Shown: piece by piece, positions 36,352 through 48,911 of the stretch
How positions within the stretch are numbered: the stretch's first letter is position 1
Layout: every line of letters begins with the position of its first letter
Source of the DNA: Carya illinoinensis
Taxonomy: Eukaryota; Streptophyta; Magnoliopsida; Fagales; Juglandaceae
Assembly: GCF_018687715.1 (NCBI RefSeq)
Contig: NC_056758.1
Span: 12,816,001 to 12,880,000, forward strand
DNA length: 64,000 nucleotides
Direction: 5' to 3'
Notes under the pieces: model-generated
What the model saw: the letters and a program-made list of their open reading frames with translations, nothing else
Database searches by the model: none
What the model was told of the DNA's origin: nothing
Program-made: the position numbers and the translations under genes

Positions 36352-39300
36352 TCCTCTCCCCTTAAAACAAATTTCGTCCTCGAAATTTGCAAGATCAAAC
36401 ACTAACTTGAAACAAGGCACATGAGTCCACTGAGACCAAGTTTAAGAAACGTACCATCATTTACTCAAACAAATAGGGATACTGCTCTCTCATGTCTGCT
36501 TCTCTCTCCCAAGAGAAATTTTGAACTAACGGATCTCCCCATGCCACCTTTACCAAACATATCGTCTTGGATCTCAACTATTGCTCTTTCCAATCCATAA
36601 TCTGCGAAAGAACAACCTCATAAGTAAGATTCGATTGCAGCTGAATATGCTCTGGGTCGACAAAGTGCGGCTCTTGTTGTCCAAAACTCTTCTTCAAGGA
36701 TGATACATGAAAAACATTATGAATTTTTCCAAAATATTCTGGCAAAGCAGTTCTATAAGCGACGGACCCTACATTCTCCAAAATCTGAAATGGGCCAACA
36801 TATCTCGGATCCAATTTCCTACTTTTACCAAAATGCTTAACTCTTTCATGGGAGAGACTTTGAGATAAACCCAATCGCCTTCTTCGAAAGATAAATCTCT
36901 CCTCCTTGTATCTGCGTAGCTTTTCTGACGACTCTGAGATGCCTCCATTTTATCCCTTATAATCTGAACTTGACTTTGCATTTCTTGAATTAATTCGGGC
37001 CGAATTATTTTATTCTCCCTGACTTCATCCCAACACAAAGGCGATCTACACTTCCTCCCATAAAGAGCTTCATAAGGAGCCATCTTGATGGACGCATGGA
37101 AGCTATTATTATAAGCAAATTCTATGAGCGGCAAGTGATTTTCCCAACTTCCTTGAAATTCCATAAGACATGCTCGCAACATATCTTCAAGGGTCTGAAT
37201 AATGTGCTCTGATTGGCCGCCCGTCTGAGGGTGATATGCAATACTAAACTTCAACTTAGTACCCAATGCTGCCTGCAAACTTTTCCAAAACTGAGATGTG
37301 AATTTTGAGTCCCGATCCGATACAATACTCTTTGGTATACCGTGCAACCGCACTATCTCTTTTACGTACAGGCGAATCAACTTACCCAAGGAATTAGTGT
37401 TATTAACAGGCAAGAAATGAGCACTCTTAGTTAACCGGTCGACAATCACCCTAACCGAGTTCTTTCCACTAGGAGTCCTCAGTAAGCCCACTACAAAATC
37501 TATCGTAATGTCGTCCCACTTCTACTCAGGAATAGGGAGGGGTTGGAGCATACCAACAGTTTGATGTTGGGCCTTGACTTGACGGCATGTGTGGTATCTC
37601 TCGATATACAAGGCAATATCCTTCTTCATCCCTTCCCACCAATAATTTTTCTTCAAATCTCGATACATCTTCGTACTACCAAGATGAACTGAATAAGGGG
37701 TCGCATGAGCTTCTGCCATAATTTGCTCCTTGAATTCTGAATCTTTGGGGATTACTCTACGATCTCGGAACCGAATAATTCCATCCTTATCCATACTATA
37801 ATGCAATGGCCCTCTAGATTTTCTAACTCTTTTTCTAATATCTAATAGCTTCGGGTCCTTCCTTTGAAGAGTCTTCAATTCCTCAAAATCTACTACTCGA
37901 ATATCAAGAATTAAAGATAACACTTACTCTTGCTGTGAACTTTCAATAAGAAGTCTTCTCATCCCGCAAAGTAAAGAATCCAATCCTGACGATTCAGCTT
38001 CATCTTCAAAGTGCGACTTTCAACTCAAAGCATCTGCAAATATATTTGCCTTCCCTAGATGATACTTGATCTCGCACTGGTAATCACTGATTAACTCTAG
38101 CCATCACCTCTGCTTCATGTTCATATTCTTCTGAGAAAACAAGTGCTTCAAACTCTTATGATCGGTATGTACTTCACAAACTTCTCCATACAAATAGTGC
38201 CGCCAGATCTTAAAAGCAAATACAATCGTAGCCAATTCTAAATCATGCGTCGGATAATTCTTCTCATGATCCTTTAGCTGACGAGATGCATAAGCAACAA
38301 CCTGTCCCTCCTACATAAGGATACATCCCAATCCAAATTTAGACTCATCGCTGAAAACTACAAATGGCTTGTGCGGTTCTGGAAGTGCCAATACTGGTGC
38401 AGTTGTCAATCACTTCTTCAATTCTTGGAAACTTCTCTCACACTTGTCTGACCAAATAAATTCTGCATTCTTTTTAGTCAAAGCAGTGAGAGGTCCGGAT
38501 AAGCGAGAAAATCCCTCCACAAATCTTCGATAATATCCAGCAAGTCCCAAGAAACTCTGAATCTCACGCACAGTCGTTGGACGCTGACATAACAAAATAA
38601 CCCCCACCTTGCTAGGATCAATAGCCACCCCGTCTCGGGAAATCACATGTCCAAGAAATTTGACTTCCTCCAACCAGAATTCACATTTGATGAGCTTTGC
38701 ATATAACTGGTGTTCTCTTAATTTCCCAAGAACTAGACGAAGATGATAAACATGCTCTTCAAAATTTCGGAAATAAATTAAAATATCATCAATAAAAACT
38801 ACCACAAAAGAATCCAAATAAGGTCGAAATACCCGATTCATTAAATCCATAAAAGCTGCAGGGGCATTGGCTAACCCAAAAGGCATCACCTTAAATTCAT
38901 AATGCCCATATCTCGATCTAAAAGCAGTTTTGGGTATATCCTTGTCTCTTATCCGCAACTGGTAGTATCCTGATCTCAAATCAATCTTCGAGAACACAGC
39001 TGCTTCTTGAAGCTGATCAAACAAATCTTCGATTTGTGGAAAAGGATACTTATTTTTTATGGTCACCTTATTTAGTTCTCGATAATCAATGCACATTCTG
39101 AGAGTACCGTCTTTCTTTTTAACAAACAGCATTGGCACACCCCATGGCGGAGTATTTGGTTGAATAAACCCCTTATCTACCAACTATTGCGACTGAACCT
39201 TCAACTCTTTTAATTTAGCTGGTGCCATACAGTAAGGGGCTTTATGCACAGGGGCTGCTCCAGGTTCCAAGTCAATAACAAACTCCAATTCACGAACTGG

Positions 39301-39430
39301 GAGTAACCCAGGCAAGTCATCCACAAACACGTCAGGAAATTCTTCCACAACCGGGATATCTACCAATGACTTCTTCTCAGACGGCGTAGACACCATTTGG
39401 ACTAAAAAGGCATCCGCTCCACAAGCAAGA
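36352..39430 (-). mobile_element. Tekay-like chromovirus internal region, 5'-truncated
   Basis: The minus-strand internal region of a Ty3/gypsy element next to its 3' LTR. It keeps part of pol from just before the reverse transcriptase to the chromodomain. Gag, protease, primer-binding site and 5' LTR are missing; recognisable sequence ends near 39430. Confidence 0.85.
36461..39430 (-). pseudogene. Chromovirus pol: RT, RNase H, integrase, chromodomain
   Basis: The reverse transcriptase has [40 protein letters not shown] and the active site [10 protein letters not shown] (near 38790). RNase H (38400-37930) is broken by several stops. The integrase shows the H2C2 part (37760-37570: EAHATPYSVHLGSTKMY, CRQVKAQHQ; the first cysteine pair is altered to RYHTC) and the core (37490-36880: VDRLTKSAHFLPV, SDRDSKFTSQFWKSL, AYHPQTGGQSEHIIQ). 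The C-terminal chromodomain (YEVVLSQIMDWKEQ, then a TAG at about 36575, then SWEREADMREQYP) ends at a TAA at 36461-36463. The chromodomain form is that of the Tekay/Del clade, known to direct insertion into heterochromatin. Inactive. Confidence 0.85.
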
Positions 39431-39632
39431 CGTCACTAAAATCTTCAATATGTTCTGTTTATCCATCCAATAATATATTTAATATGAATACATCTTTCAA
39501 AATTTTTTAATAATGTAGTTTGGAATATTTATATGCCAGATTATATTAGTATTCTCTTCGTACAAGGGGAAATATAAAATTACGTATAAACTCTAATTTG
39601 GATAAGAGTAAACCTTCACCAAGATAAATATA
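39431..39632. other. Intergenic, no feature recognised
   Basis: AT-rich sequence just past the truncation point of the Tekay-like element. The break in family resemblance around 39430 marks the loss of the upstream half. Confidence 0.4.
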
Positions 39633-39633
39633 A

Positions 39634-39977
39634 GAGGTTGTTTGGGCAGTTAGAGTATTTCATAATTCTATTAATAGTAACTAGTGAAATAATTTGAATT
39701 AAGATCTTTTATTGAGTTTCAGAAAATAAGACGGAAAATATTGAATAAAAATATTATAAAGTTAAAAATTATTTCAATACAAGCTTTTATTCTTTTTTTT
39801 TTTTTTTGTAATTTGTAAAAGTTATATTAATTTTTGTTTTTTTTTGTTTTTTAAGTTAGTAAAAATTGTATTGATTTTTGTGTTTAGATAATAATTAGGT
39901 AATGATTAAAAAAATTAAAAATTGATAAATATTTTGTATTTGAGAATAAAATTATGAGAATCATCAAACGTCCCAAC
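39634..39977. mobile_element. Tourist-like MITE candidate
   Basis: After TAA the segment opens GAGGTTGTTTGGGCAG. Its interior has the vocabulary of the family seen at 50633 in the opposite orientation (TAGTGAAATAATTTGAATTAAG, TTATTGAGTTTCAGAAAATA, GAATAAAAATATTATAAAGTTAAAA). The right end is only weakly inverse to the left. Old copy. Confidence 0.4.
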
Positions 39978-40449
39978 AAAAATATAATTACCCAACAAAG
40001 GTCCTTTACTAGACAATTTAAAAAGGAAATAAAATAGGCTCTTATTCTTAAAAACAAGGGCAGAACCAGGATATTAACTTTCGAGGAGGGGCAAATATAT
40101 AAGAGTAATTTTTTTTTCTGGAGGGGAGAGGATAAGTTAGTTTTTACAATTTACTTTATAAAAAAGGCCTTGTACTATTACAAGGAGTTTTTCAAGTATT
40201 TGTTTGGTTATTAAAGTAATCTCAACTCATCTCAAACCAATTATTGATAGAACTCAATACTTTTTCAACTTCTCATAAAAAAGTAAATTCATCTCAACCT
40301 ACTTCATGTATTCAAATACATATTTCAATATATTTACATTCAAATATATCTTAATGAGATCCACAAAATACTGCTATCCACATATCAACTTAGATCATCT
40401 GAAAATCACCTCAGCATCTAAAGAAATAAGAGATAGTAAGACGTATATA
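39978..40449. other. Intergenic, with another MITE-like stretch
   Basis: 40185-40400 has TTTGTTTGGTTATTAAAG and repeated ATCTCAAC words that resemble the same MITE family. The ends are not clear. No gene is seen. Confidence 0.35.
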
Positions 40450-41189
40450 ATGTAGAATTTTGTTTTTATGAAGAATAATTTCATTAAACTAGAAAGAAAG
40501 ATATAGAAGGGGGGTAAGAAACCCAACAAACTGTCATGGGGCACACAAAAACACAATTGAATATTTTCTTCCCTTTCTTTATACAAATTAAATTGGCAAT
40601 CTAGTAAACATAAAACCAAGCAAGACACCAATAATTTTTATGTGGAAAACCTTCCAGTGGGAAGGGAAAAACTACAGGACCTGGTCTAGTTTAAACTTCC
40701 ACTATCAACAATAATGGTGTTATAGATTACCTTCTCTAGAACAATATCTAGAGGCTACCAGTACATCAAGAATATCTATATTCTCATTTCAACAAAGAAT
40801 CATCATCATACAAATGGAAAACTACAAGAGTGACAAGAAAGATTTCACCAAGTGAGTATTTGCATAAAACAGACGAAAAGAAATCTTAGTGATTAGTCAA
40901 AATAAAGCTGTCACCATCTGAAACAACATACTAAAATTTCTTCAGAATCATACAAAAAATGATCTCTCAAATCTCTAATGGAAGTGTGAAGAGAAATCCC
41001 CATGCATACACAGTGCACAACTTCTCTTCTTCTCTCTTTTTCTCTTCTCTCTTTTTTTCTTCTGCTTGAAGCTCACTCATCTTTCTACACTACCTATCAC
41101 CTATATATATAAGAGAAACCATAGGAATTACAAAAATAACACCCAGGGGCTTTGGCAGTCTTCCTCACATAGAAAGACCCACCACAACA
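40450..41189 (-). repeat. Probable 3' LTR of a copia element
   Basis: On the minus strand the segment begins TGTTGTGGTGGGTC at 41189, directly after the purine tract GGGAGGGGGAGATT, as a 3' LTR should. A leader-like segment with TGGAAAACCTTCCAGTGGG at 40640 is common in plant copia LTRs. The far end is uncertain. Confidence 0.5.
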
Positions 41190-42642
41190 AATCTCCCCCT
41201 CCCGACTATGTGAGAGGCTTTACCAAGCCTGCTTTTACTATGCATATTTCAAGCTTTTGTATGGGTAGTGGTTTTGTCATCATATTTGACCCATTGCTTT
41301 ACTATGATTTTTCTCAATCTGTAATAACTTCATCTCCAATATATTACGAATCCAGTGATACCTAATATCAATATGCTTGAATCTTAAATGAAATGTTGAG
41401 TTCTTGTTGAGATGGATAGCACTCTGATTGTCACAATAGAGAATATACTTTTCTTGTTTCTAACCCAATTATTTTAAGAACTTCTTCAACCATAGCAACT
41501 CTTTACTATCTTCAATTATGGCAATATACTCAGCTTCTGTGGTAGACAAAGCAACACATTTCTACAGTTTGGATTACCATGACACAGCTCCCCCTGAATA
41601 AGTAATCAAGTACTCTGAAATGGACTTTTTGGAATCAATGTCTTCTACCATATCTGCATTTGTAAACCCATTAAGCATAGGCTTACCATTTCCAAAGCAT
41701 AAACACACCGTGGAAGTACCTCTGAGATACCTAATAATCCATTTCATAGCTACCCAATGTTCGTTGTCAGGATTATAGAGGAATCAACTGACAACTCCAA
41801 CAACATGAGCGACATCGAATCTTGTGCACACCATGGCATACATTAAGCTGCCCACAGCTGATGCATAAGACACATTTTTCATTTCTTCATCTTTTTCACT
41901 TGTAAGACTCTACTTGAACTTAGCCAAATGACCTATAAGTGAAGAACTCACTGGTTTTGCCTTACCTATGTTGAACCTGTCAGGTGCCTTCACAATATAA
42001 CTCTATTGAGATAGCAACAACTTGCCATTATTTCTGTTACGAGAGATCTTCATACCAAGGATCTGTCTTGTTGGTCCTAAGTCATTTATAGCAAAAGAAT
42101 TACTCAGTTCTCTTTTCAATTTATTAATTTTTCCATAATCATGACCAAACTATTAACATGTCATCCACATATATAGGAGTATAGTAAAGTCATCTTCAAA
42201 GAACATTTTAATAAATACACATTGATCAAAAGTAATTTTATCATACCTAGGCTCACCTATAAAGGAGTCAAACTTCTTGTATCACTATCGAGGTGCCTGC
42301 TTGAGTCCAAATAAACTATTTTCTAATAGACATACAAGATGATCTTTGCCCTTTGTTGTGAACCCCTCTAGTTGCTCCATATATACTTCCTCCTGCAAGT
42401 CAACATGGAGGAAAGTATTCTTCACGTCAAGCTATTCAATTTCTAAGTTCATACTGGCAACCAAGCCCAAGACCATTCTAATAGAAGACATTTTTACCAC
42501 AAGCGAAAACATTTCTTCAAAATCAATGCCTTTCTTCTGACTAAACCCTTTTACACCCAAACGTTCCTTATACCTTGCTTGTGATATGTTTGGTTCAATC
42601 TTCAATCTAAACACCCATTTATTCTTTAATACACTTTTACCC
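41190..42642 (-). pseudogene. Copia pol remnant: reverse transcriptase and RNase H
   Basis: The minus strand begins with the RT entry NKWVFRLKIEPN (about 42626-42590), followed by KERLGVKGFSQKKGIDFEEM and SSIRMVLGLVASMNLEIE. The active site YVDDML is encoded at 42154-42171. RNase H follows, with the conserved STTEAEYIA-like segment near 41520 and the closing part towards 41200. Several stops and frame changes interrupt it. Gag, protease and integrase are absent, because the sequence turns back on itself at 42627 and passes into a LINE fragment. Confidence 0.75.
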
Positions 42643-42667
42643 TTGAAGAATAAATGGGTGTTCAGAT
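42605..42667. repeat. Fold-back hairpin at the copia break
   Basis: The left arm is 42605-42626 and the right arm 42646-42667, each 22 bases, complementary at 21 of 22 positions around a 19-base loop. The left arm read on minus and the right arm read on plus both encode KNKWVFR of the copia reverse transcriptase, so the right arm is an inverted duplicate of the left. Confidence 0.85.
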
Positions 42668-43260
42668 CGAAACAACCCCTTGATGAATATTTTCCGGCAA
42701 ATAAAAAATAGTCTCATTCGAAGGCCGCATTTCCAACACTCTTTTTCACCTTTTATTAGCTAAGCATGCATGAAAAAATTTTGAGTTGCGATCACCATCT
42801 ACCTGTCATTTCAACTTTTCCATAGGAGCCAGCCTTATATCCTCCCTATGCCTCCAAGACACCAAAACTCTTTGAAAAAATTATGGAACTCAAAACTAAT
42901 GTTGGTAGAAGAATGCAGCACTCCCATCCTACTTGGTAATGTTCCTAATGAAATTAGTCTTCCTTCTCTGGCTAGCACATTTATAATAGAAGCTAGTATT
43001 TATGTCTCCCTCCTTGAGTCATTGTTGCTTAGCCCTTTACTTCCAGTTCTGGTGTTCTTCTTCCAACATCTTGTTAACTTCCTACTTAAACACATGAATC
43101 TTATCACCAAAGGACCCCTGATTATCATTATGAAGGTTTTTTTTTTTTTTAATCATTTGCAATTTTGAATATATAATATGTTTTTGTCCCTTGAAAGCTG
43201 TTGAGATCCACCTTTGTCCATTCCTTACTCATTGAAAGAGAATGATCACTACTTCCAGCA
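42668..43260 (-). pseudogene. LINE fragment (linker and early RT region)
   Basis: Read on the minus strand it gives EEEHQNWK, QQWLKEGDINTSFYYKCA, then further on QVDGDRNSKFFHACLANK, and it ends near RPSNETIFYLPENIHQGVV. The motif GD-x-N-(S/T)-x-F-(F/Y) typical of plant L1 elements appears twice, so two related linker pieces may be joined. Stops and frame changes are frequent. No 3' end or poly(A) tail is present. Confidence 0.65.
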
Positions 43261-44479
43261 GGGCGCTTTTTTCCTATAAATCAATATACATCGTTTTATA
43301 TTAAGGTCTATCATTATAATGCACTCTCACACCAAAGTATGCTTAAAAACTTTCACAAAATCTTTTAAACAAGCATGCTATTATTGTATTTAGAGATTTA
43401 TATTTTAATTTTTTTTTTTGAAATTAAAACTTGATTTGTAAGAGATTTAGGGGATGCTTAGAGAATTAGATGAGATAAAAATTTTGTAAATAGTAATAAA
43501 ATGATTTGTAAATAGTAGTGAAATTATTTGAGTTAAGCATTTATTAGGTTTTGAGAAAGAATAGAGAGACTATTGAATAAAAAAAATATTATAAAATTAA
43601 AATATTGTTAAAATATAATTTTTTAATATAATTTTTATTTTAAGATTTGAAAATTTTAAATTATGTTCTATTTTCATATTTAAAACTTTACTATCTTATT
43701 ATATATATATATTCAAATCAAATCAAACTATATATTTCTCATTTGCTGCGACTCAACAACAACAAGATTCAACTTTGCATATTTCTAAAAATTTTGTTTG
43801 AAAATTTAGAAAAAGTTGTAATGATTAGTTTGAAAGCATTTGTATTTAAATGATATTTATAAAAGAAATATGATGTGATAAGATAAAAATTGTTTCTAAA
43901 TATCTTTATTTTAAATTTTTCTTACAAATCAAGTCTTACCATGCCAATAGAATGGAATGGAAGCATGCTTTACCTACCATCTTACCAATAGAACTTTTCT
44001 TATTTTAAAAAGAATAATTACATTGAAAAGCCTTTAAAATTGGTGTCATCGGGAAACAACGAACGAGTCCAACATGTACATCATGATGCGATGATAGATT
44101 TCATTTGCCTCCTATAATATGCATAATGTAATCACTTAAATGGATATTGTTCCATAAATTTATTTTCCAAAAAATGAATTAAGCTGCTGGTTAGAAGGAA
44201 AAATTGAATAATTGCTGTTACAAACACAATATATTAGAACGATTAGCTAAAAATTATGAAATATTTTTTGTAAATAAAAAAATAATTGAAAATAATAACA
44301 TCAGCCTAGAGAAAAATAGACCTCTCAGTTACTTTCTTACCAACGGATGCTAAATTGAGCAGTGCTATGCTAAAATTAAAAAAATAAAAAAAAAAATATT
44401 TTACGAACACTTATTTCTATAATTTGCTTTGCAAAAAATCAATATTTAAGTTGATAACTTGTGAAGAAAAAATAAAAAT
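43261..44479. other. AT-rich intergenic region with a MITE-like segment
   Basis: 43448-43915 carries the same vocabulary as the element at 50633, in the opposite orientation (GAGATGATAAAAATTTTGTAAATAGTA-like words, TTGAGTTAAGCATTTATTAGG). I read it as an old copy of that MITE family. The rest is AT-rich and featureless. The part near 44479 may hold the promoter of the gene at 45585. Confidence 0.4.
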
Positions 44480-45584
44480 TTGAGTATACGAAAGGTGGAT
44501 GAACGCGTGAGAATTGCATTGTTGTGGAAAGAATTTTCCGGGAATCTTTTTTTTTCATTGAATAGCCGAACTACTTTATTTTTGGGGCCTTTCGGTAATG
44601 CGATCCTTTTCTCTTATCAGCAGCCGACTTTCGGGCCCTGGTCGGCTTGTTTTTTTATTAAGAAAAATGTGACAACTACGTGCGGATCCGTTGGAAAGCT
44701 TCAACCTCTCTCGTTGGACTTTGTTTTGCCTTTGAATCTTTTCGCATTGCAAGAACTTCTAAATGGGTTCTGTTGTCTCATTGTCATGAGCTTGAATTGG
44801 GTCACTCTGATTTGTCATTCTGCCTCTGAATATTCATTGCTTTCTTGGGTTTCTCCCGCGAACAAATCAGGGTTCTCTAATTGTTGGTACTCTTGTTGGT
44901 ATTCCTCTGAATATTCATTGCTTTCTTAAGTTTCTTTCTATCTATACCCTGTTTTATTAATTTGAATTTTTGTCTTATTTGTTCTCTGTCTATCAGATTT
45001 CGTGCTTTTGATCTGATCTATAGAATTTGTTTTATTGACTTCAGAGTTTTAGAGAATTAGTAATTTGGACGTATTGGGTACATTAAAGTCTTTACGTTTA
45101 TTTTTTCGGGAGATACTGATCTCTTTCAACAAATGGGTCGGTGTCTTTTTCAATGAATTTCTGTTCCTTTGGTTTCATGGTTCGTATTTGTTTTCATGGA
45201 ATTCAGTTGTCTTTTTCAATGGATTTGTCTTCTTTTCATGGAGTTCGGCTATATTGGCTTTTCTGTTGCAATTGTTTCCGGGTAGTGATCCTGTATGAGA
45301 ATTGTTCCTTTTTCTGAGCTGTATGAGTATAGTTCATTATTGAGAAACAAGTTCCTTAATTCTTTTTTCCTTGGAGTCCTTCTATTTTTTTGCGTTCATG
45401 ATTTTGTTGTAGTGTTTTTATTTGGGTTTTTGGCTCTAACTTAACGCTAATTTGCTTGTTTTTTCATCAATGACTGCAGTGTTGAGATTCATCTTGGATT
45501 CTTGATGTCATATTGGAGGATTCGAACCTTTACCGTTTTGAGCAATCAATTTGTTCTTCTCTGAAATTAATTCTTTTCTGGGGC
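44480..45584 (+). promoter_or_regulatory. Probable 5' UTR and leader intron of the GTD-binding gene
   Basis: T-rich, poorly coding sequence leads to an acceptor-like TGACTGCAG at 45471-45479, about 105 bases before the ATG at 45585. A leader intron is therefore likely. No donor or transcription start could be fixed. Confidence 0.4.
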
Positions 45585-48500
45585 ATGGCTACCTCGATGA
45601 CATCGCCTGCCAAACCACACACAACTCACTGGAGTTTTACCACCGCTCTGGCTTCTGCTGTTCTTGAATGGCTGCTGATTATCTTTTTGTTTGTTAATGC
45701 CTTGTTCTCATTCTTACTCACAAAGTTTTCTCGTTACTGCAAATTGCAAACGCCTTGTTTACTGTGCTCCAGACTTGATCACCTTTTTGGCGGTGAGAAA
45801 TTGGGATACCTTTGGGATTTGATCTGCGGCCATCATAAGTTGGAGATTTCTAACTTAGTTCTTTGCCATGCTCACAATAAGCTTGTAGACGTTCGTGGAT
45901 TATGTGAAACTTGTCTCTTCTCGTTTGCCACAATCAATAAATCCAATGCTGAAACATACAGATTATTGGTGGCCAAATTGGGGGAGGATACTCTCTGTGG
46001 CTTTGATCAGGACCCCTCAATTGGGGGACCTAAAATTTCTCCAAGCATTAGGCATTGTTCTTGTTGCAATGAACCATGGGTTTTAAGAACCCATCCTCCA
46101 AAGTTGATTCAGACCAAATCAGTTGGTTCTGAAGCTGCTGAGTTTGATGCACCTTTATCATATGTGGTTGGACTTGATCAGGATGACCTGAAGAAGAGAA
46201 TAGAAATACCATCTGTGTCAGTTAGAGCCTCTAATCTGAGAAATAGTGAGCGAGATTCTTTGTCTCATGTTGGATACACAGAGCTTAAGGTTACTTCAGA
46301 TACTGAATCAGATGTCCTGTACTCTGACGACGATGGTGATGGTAGTGCCTTGCTTCGTGAAACTGATGCTTCCAAAGATGATCATGCTGTTCGAAGTTCA
46401 CATTTGGAGCCACTTATAATTACTCTAGCTGATGTTTCGGCAACCGAGAACCTGATAATTGCAGATTCTGCACCTGAGGCTTCCTCATCAACTTCGCTGG
46501 TGCAGTTAGATACTATTGAAGTCCATGACAGTAATTCAGGATCTACAACTGTTGTTATTAAAAATGGTCTAGAGGAGCTCAATTGTCAACAACCAAATAG
46601 CAAAGCCAGTTCCCCTGCTCCAACTGAAGCTGATAGCAAGGCCAATTCCACTGCCCCAAATGATCTTATTTCCCTTGATGATGATGTTACTCCATCATCA
46701 ATTGCTATGAAAACCACAATTGAAGTATCAAAAGAATGCTGTAAGTTGAGACCTTTTTTTTCAGTTTTTCTTGTTCTCTATCTTTCATTATATGGTACTG
46801 CTTGGTCTTGGGAACTACATATTAATATTCTTTCATAGAAGTTAAATATGTGTGTATTTTGCTTTTGCGTTTATGAGCATCTACGCCACCCTCGTCTCCT
46901 TCACCAACCCCTCTTCCATCCTAAAGTGTTTGTCATACTTCAATTTACAAAGAATATCTTAGTTAGAATTTCTTTCTTTCTTTCTTTCTTTCTTTTTTTG
47001 TGCTTTCTCATTTTATTTTTAATTTACTTGAAAATTTTGTGCACAACGATAGGATTGTATAATAAATTATTTACTTCCAATGCCCATTCTTTGTATCTTT
47101 ACCCATTTTGATTAACCTTTTATCTATCTTAAATTGAATTGTTTCTTTCAGTAGATCTTAGAAGAAACAATGAAGTTGAGAGAACACCTGTGATGGAGTT
47201 TGGGTCCTTTGGGGAAATCAATGATGAAAGAACTGCACCAACTACATCATCCGAATTTGATCTAGAAACAAAGCCCATTTCTGGTGACACAGCTCAGCAA
47301 GCATCTGACTTATTGGATATTGGTGATGCTTATAAGATAGCAGTTGGCAATAGAGGAAGACAATTGTCTGGTGTGCATGTAGAACAATGGGTTGGGAAGG
47401 ATTCTTCCAGACTTAGTGAAGATTTGAAGCTTTTGTTCTCACAGTTATCTGGCACTCGAGGGATTGAGCAATCAATGGACGAAAAGAGTCCTAAATTTTC
47501 TGTAAATACTGGTGAATTGAAGACAGCTGATGTTTCTTACTCTAGTGGATTGAAGATACTTAAAAAGTGTGTCTCACTTGAAAAAAATGAGTCTGGTTTA
47601 TCTCTGGATGGAAGCTCATTTCAGAAAAGAATCGCACTTGAGCGAAACTTGTCTGGTTTGTCTTTGGATGCAAGTGTACTTCAGACATCTGGTTTATCTT
47701 TGGATGGAAGCAAACTTCAGAAGAGAATCTCACTTGAACGAAATGAGTCTGGTTTCTCTCTGGATGGAAGCACATTTCAAAAAAGGATCTCACTTGAGAG
47801 AAACGAGTCTGGCTTGTCTCTTGATGGAAGCATTGTCAGCGAACTTGAAGGTGAAAGTTTGGCTGATAGATTAAAACGACAGGTTGAACATGATAGGAAG
47901 CATATAAATGCATTATATAAGGAGTTGGAAGAAGAAAGAAATGCTTCTGCTGTTGCAGCCAATCAGGCCATGGCCATGATTACTAAATTGCAGGAGGAGA
48001 AGGCAACCGTCCATATGGAAGCCTTGCAGTGCCTAAGACTGATGGAAGAGCAATCCGAATACGATATGGAAGGACTGCAAAAAGCAAATGACCTTCTTGC
48101 AGAGAAGGAAAAAGAGATGCAAGATCTAGAAGCCGAGCTTGAGTTTTATAGGAATAAATATCCAAATGAATCAATTCTGGAGAATGTGGCAGAGGAAACT
48201 TGTGATATGAAGGCAATAGATATTGGAATTGATCATTCAGAATCTCTTTTTGTTGAGAATGGTGCAAGTGTTCTTAGAAACTCAGCTACTGCCAAACTTG
48301 ATATCTGTGATAAAGTTGAAGAAAAACAGACCCCATTGGGGAATAACAATACAGGTGCCACGAAGAGTGAATTGTTTGGGTTAGAAGATGAAAGGTCATA
48401 TGTTTTGCAATGTTTGAAGAATTTAGAGAAGAAGCTTTATGTGTTATCTAGTAATGGTGTATTCTTGAAAAATGGTGAATATCCTAAAAATGGAGATGGA

Positions 48501-48911
48501 AAAAGTGAGTTGAAAGAGTCCAATTTTGAAGGGGAAACTCAAGAAAACGGACCAATAGAAGAGGATGATTTGTCAATACGACATGATGGATCTGTATCCA
48601 GTGCTAATCTGAATGCTGAAGCATCACTCGAGCAAGCTCAACTCATTTGTAATGAAAATATTGAATTTGATACTGCTGCACAAGGCTCTTCTGTACTCCA
48701 TAGGGGAGCTGATTTAGCTTCTATTGAAGATGAGGTTTCTGATTTGAAAGGTAGATTGGAAGCACTTGAGGCAGACCGAACTTTTCTTGAGCACACCATT
48801 AACTCAGTCAGAAACGGAGAGGAAGGGCTTCAATTAATTCGGGAGGTAGCTTCTCACTTGCAAGAATTACGAAGGATTGGTATAAGAAGAAAAGATCCAA
48901 CCATTGCTTGA
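45585..48911 (+). CDS. GTD-binding (zein-binding) domain myosin receptor
   Basis: Two exons, 45585-46740 and 47152-48911, join in frame across a GT/AG intron (donor GTAAGT at 46741, acceptor TTTCTTTCAG at 47142-47151) to give 971 aa. The frame is open further up to 45513 but lacks an ATG there, so 45585 (MATSMTSPAK) is the start. An N-terminal membrane anchor (about residues 20-46) is followed by cysteine pairs (QTPCLLC, LCETC). The long middle part is acidic and probably disordered. Residues about 526-615 carry serine-rich repeats. The GTD-binding domain (about 620-715: ESLADRLKRQVEHDRK to ELEFYRNKYP) is a coiled coil that in Arabidopsis MyoB proteins binds the tail of class XI myosins. A second coiled coil lies near the C-terminus (about 905-960). 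By family, it links myosin XI to transport vesicles in the endomembrane system. Confidence 0.9.
46741..47151 (+). other. Intron of the GTD-binding gene
   Basis: Donor GTAAGTTGAG follows AAAGAATGCT. The acceptor GTTTCTTTCAG precedes TAGATCTTAG. The split codon (T plus TA) gives leucine and keeps the frame. The 411-base intron is T-rich, with a (CTTT)n run near 46971-46995. Confidence 0.85.
47569..47835 (+). repeat. Coding tandem repeat in the GTD-binding gene
   Basis: Five successive units of the pattern SLERNESGLSLDGSxxQKRI encode most of residues 526-615. The third is shortened (TSGLSLDGSKLQKRI), and the last leads into SLDGSIVSELEGES. DNA of the units is also similar, so they arose by tandem duplication inside the exon. 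Confidence 0.85.

Noticed and set aside
45510..45590. A tRNA-like B box (GGTTCGAATCC) on the minus strand
   Set aside because: No A box, acceptor stem or anticodon arm can be formed around it, and it overlaps the leader of the GTD-binding gene.
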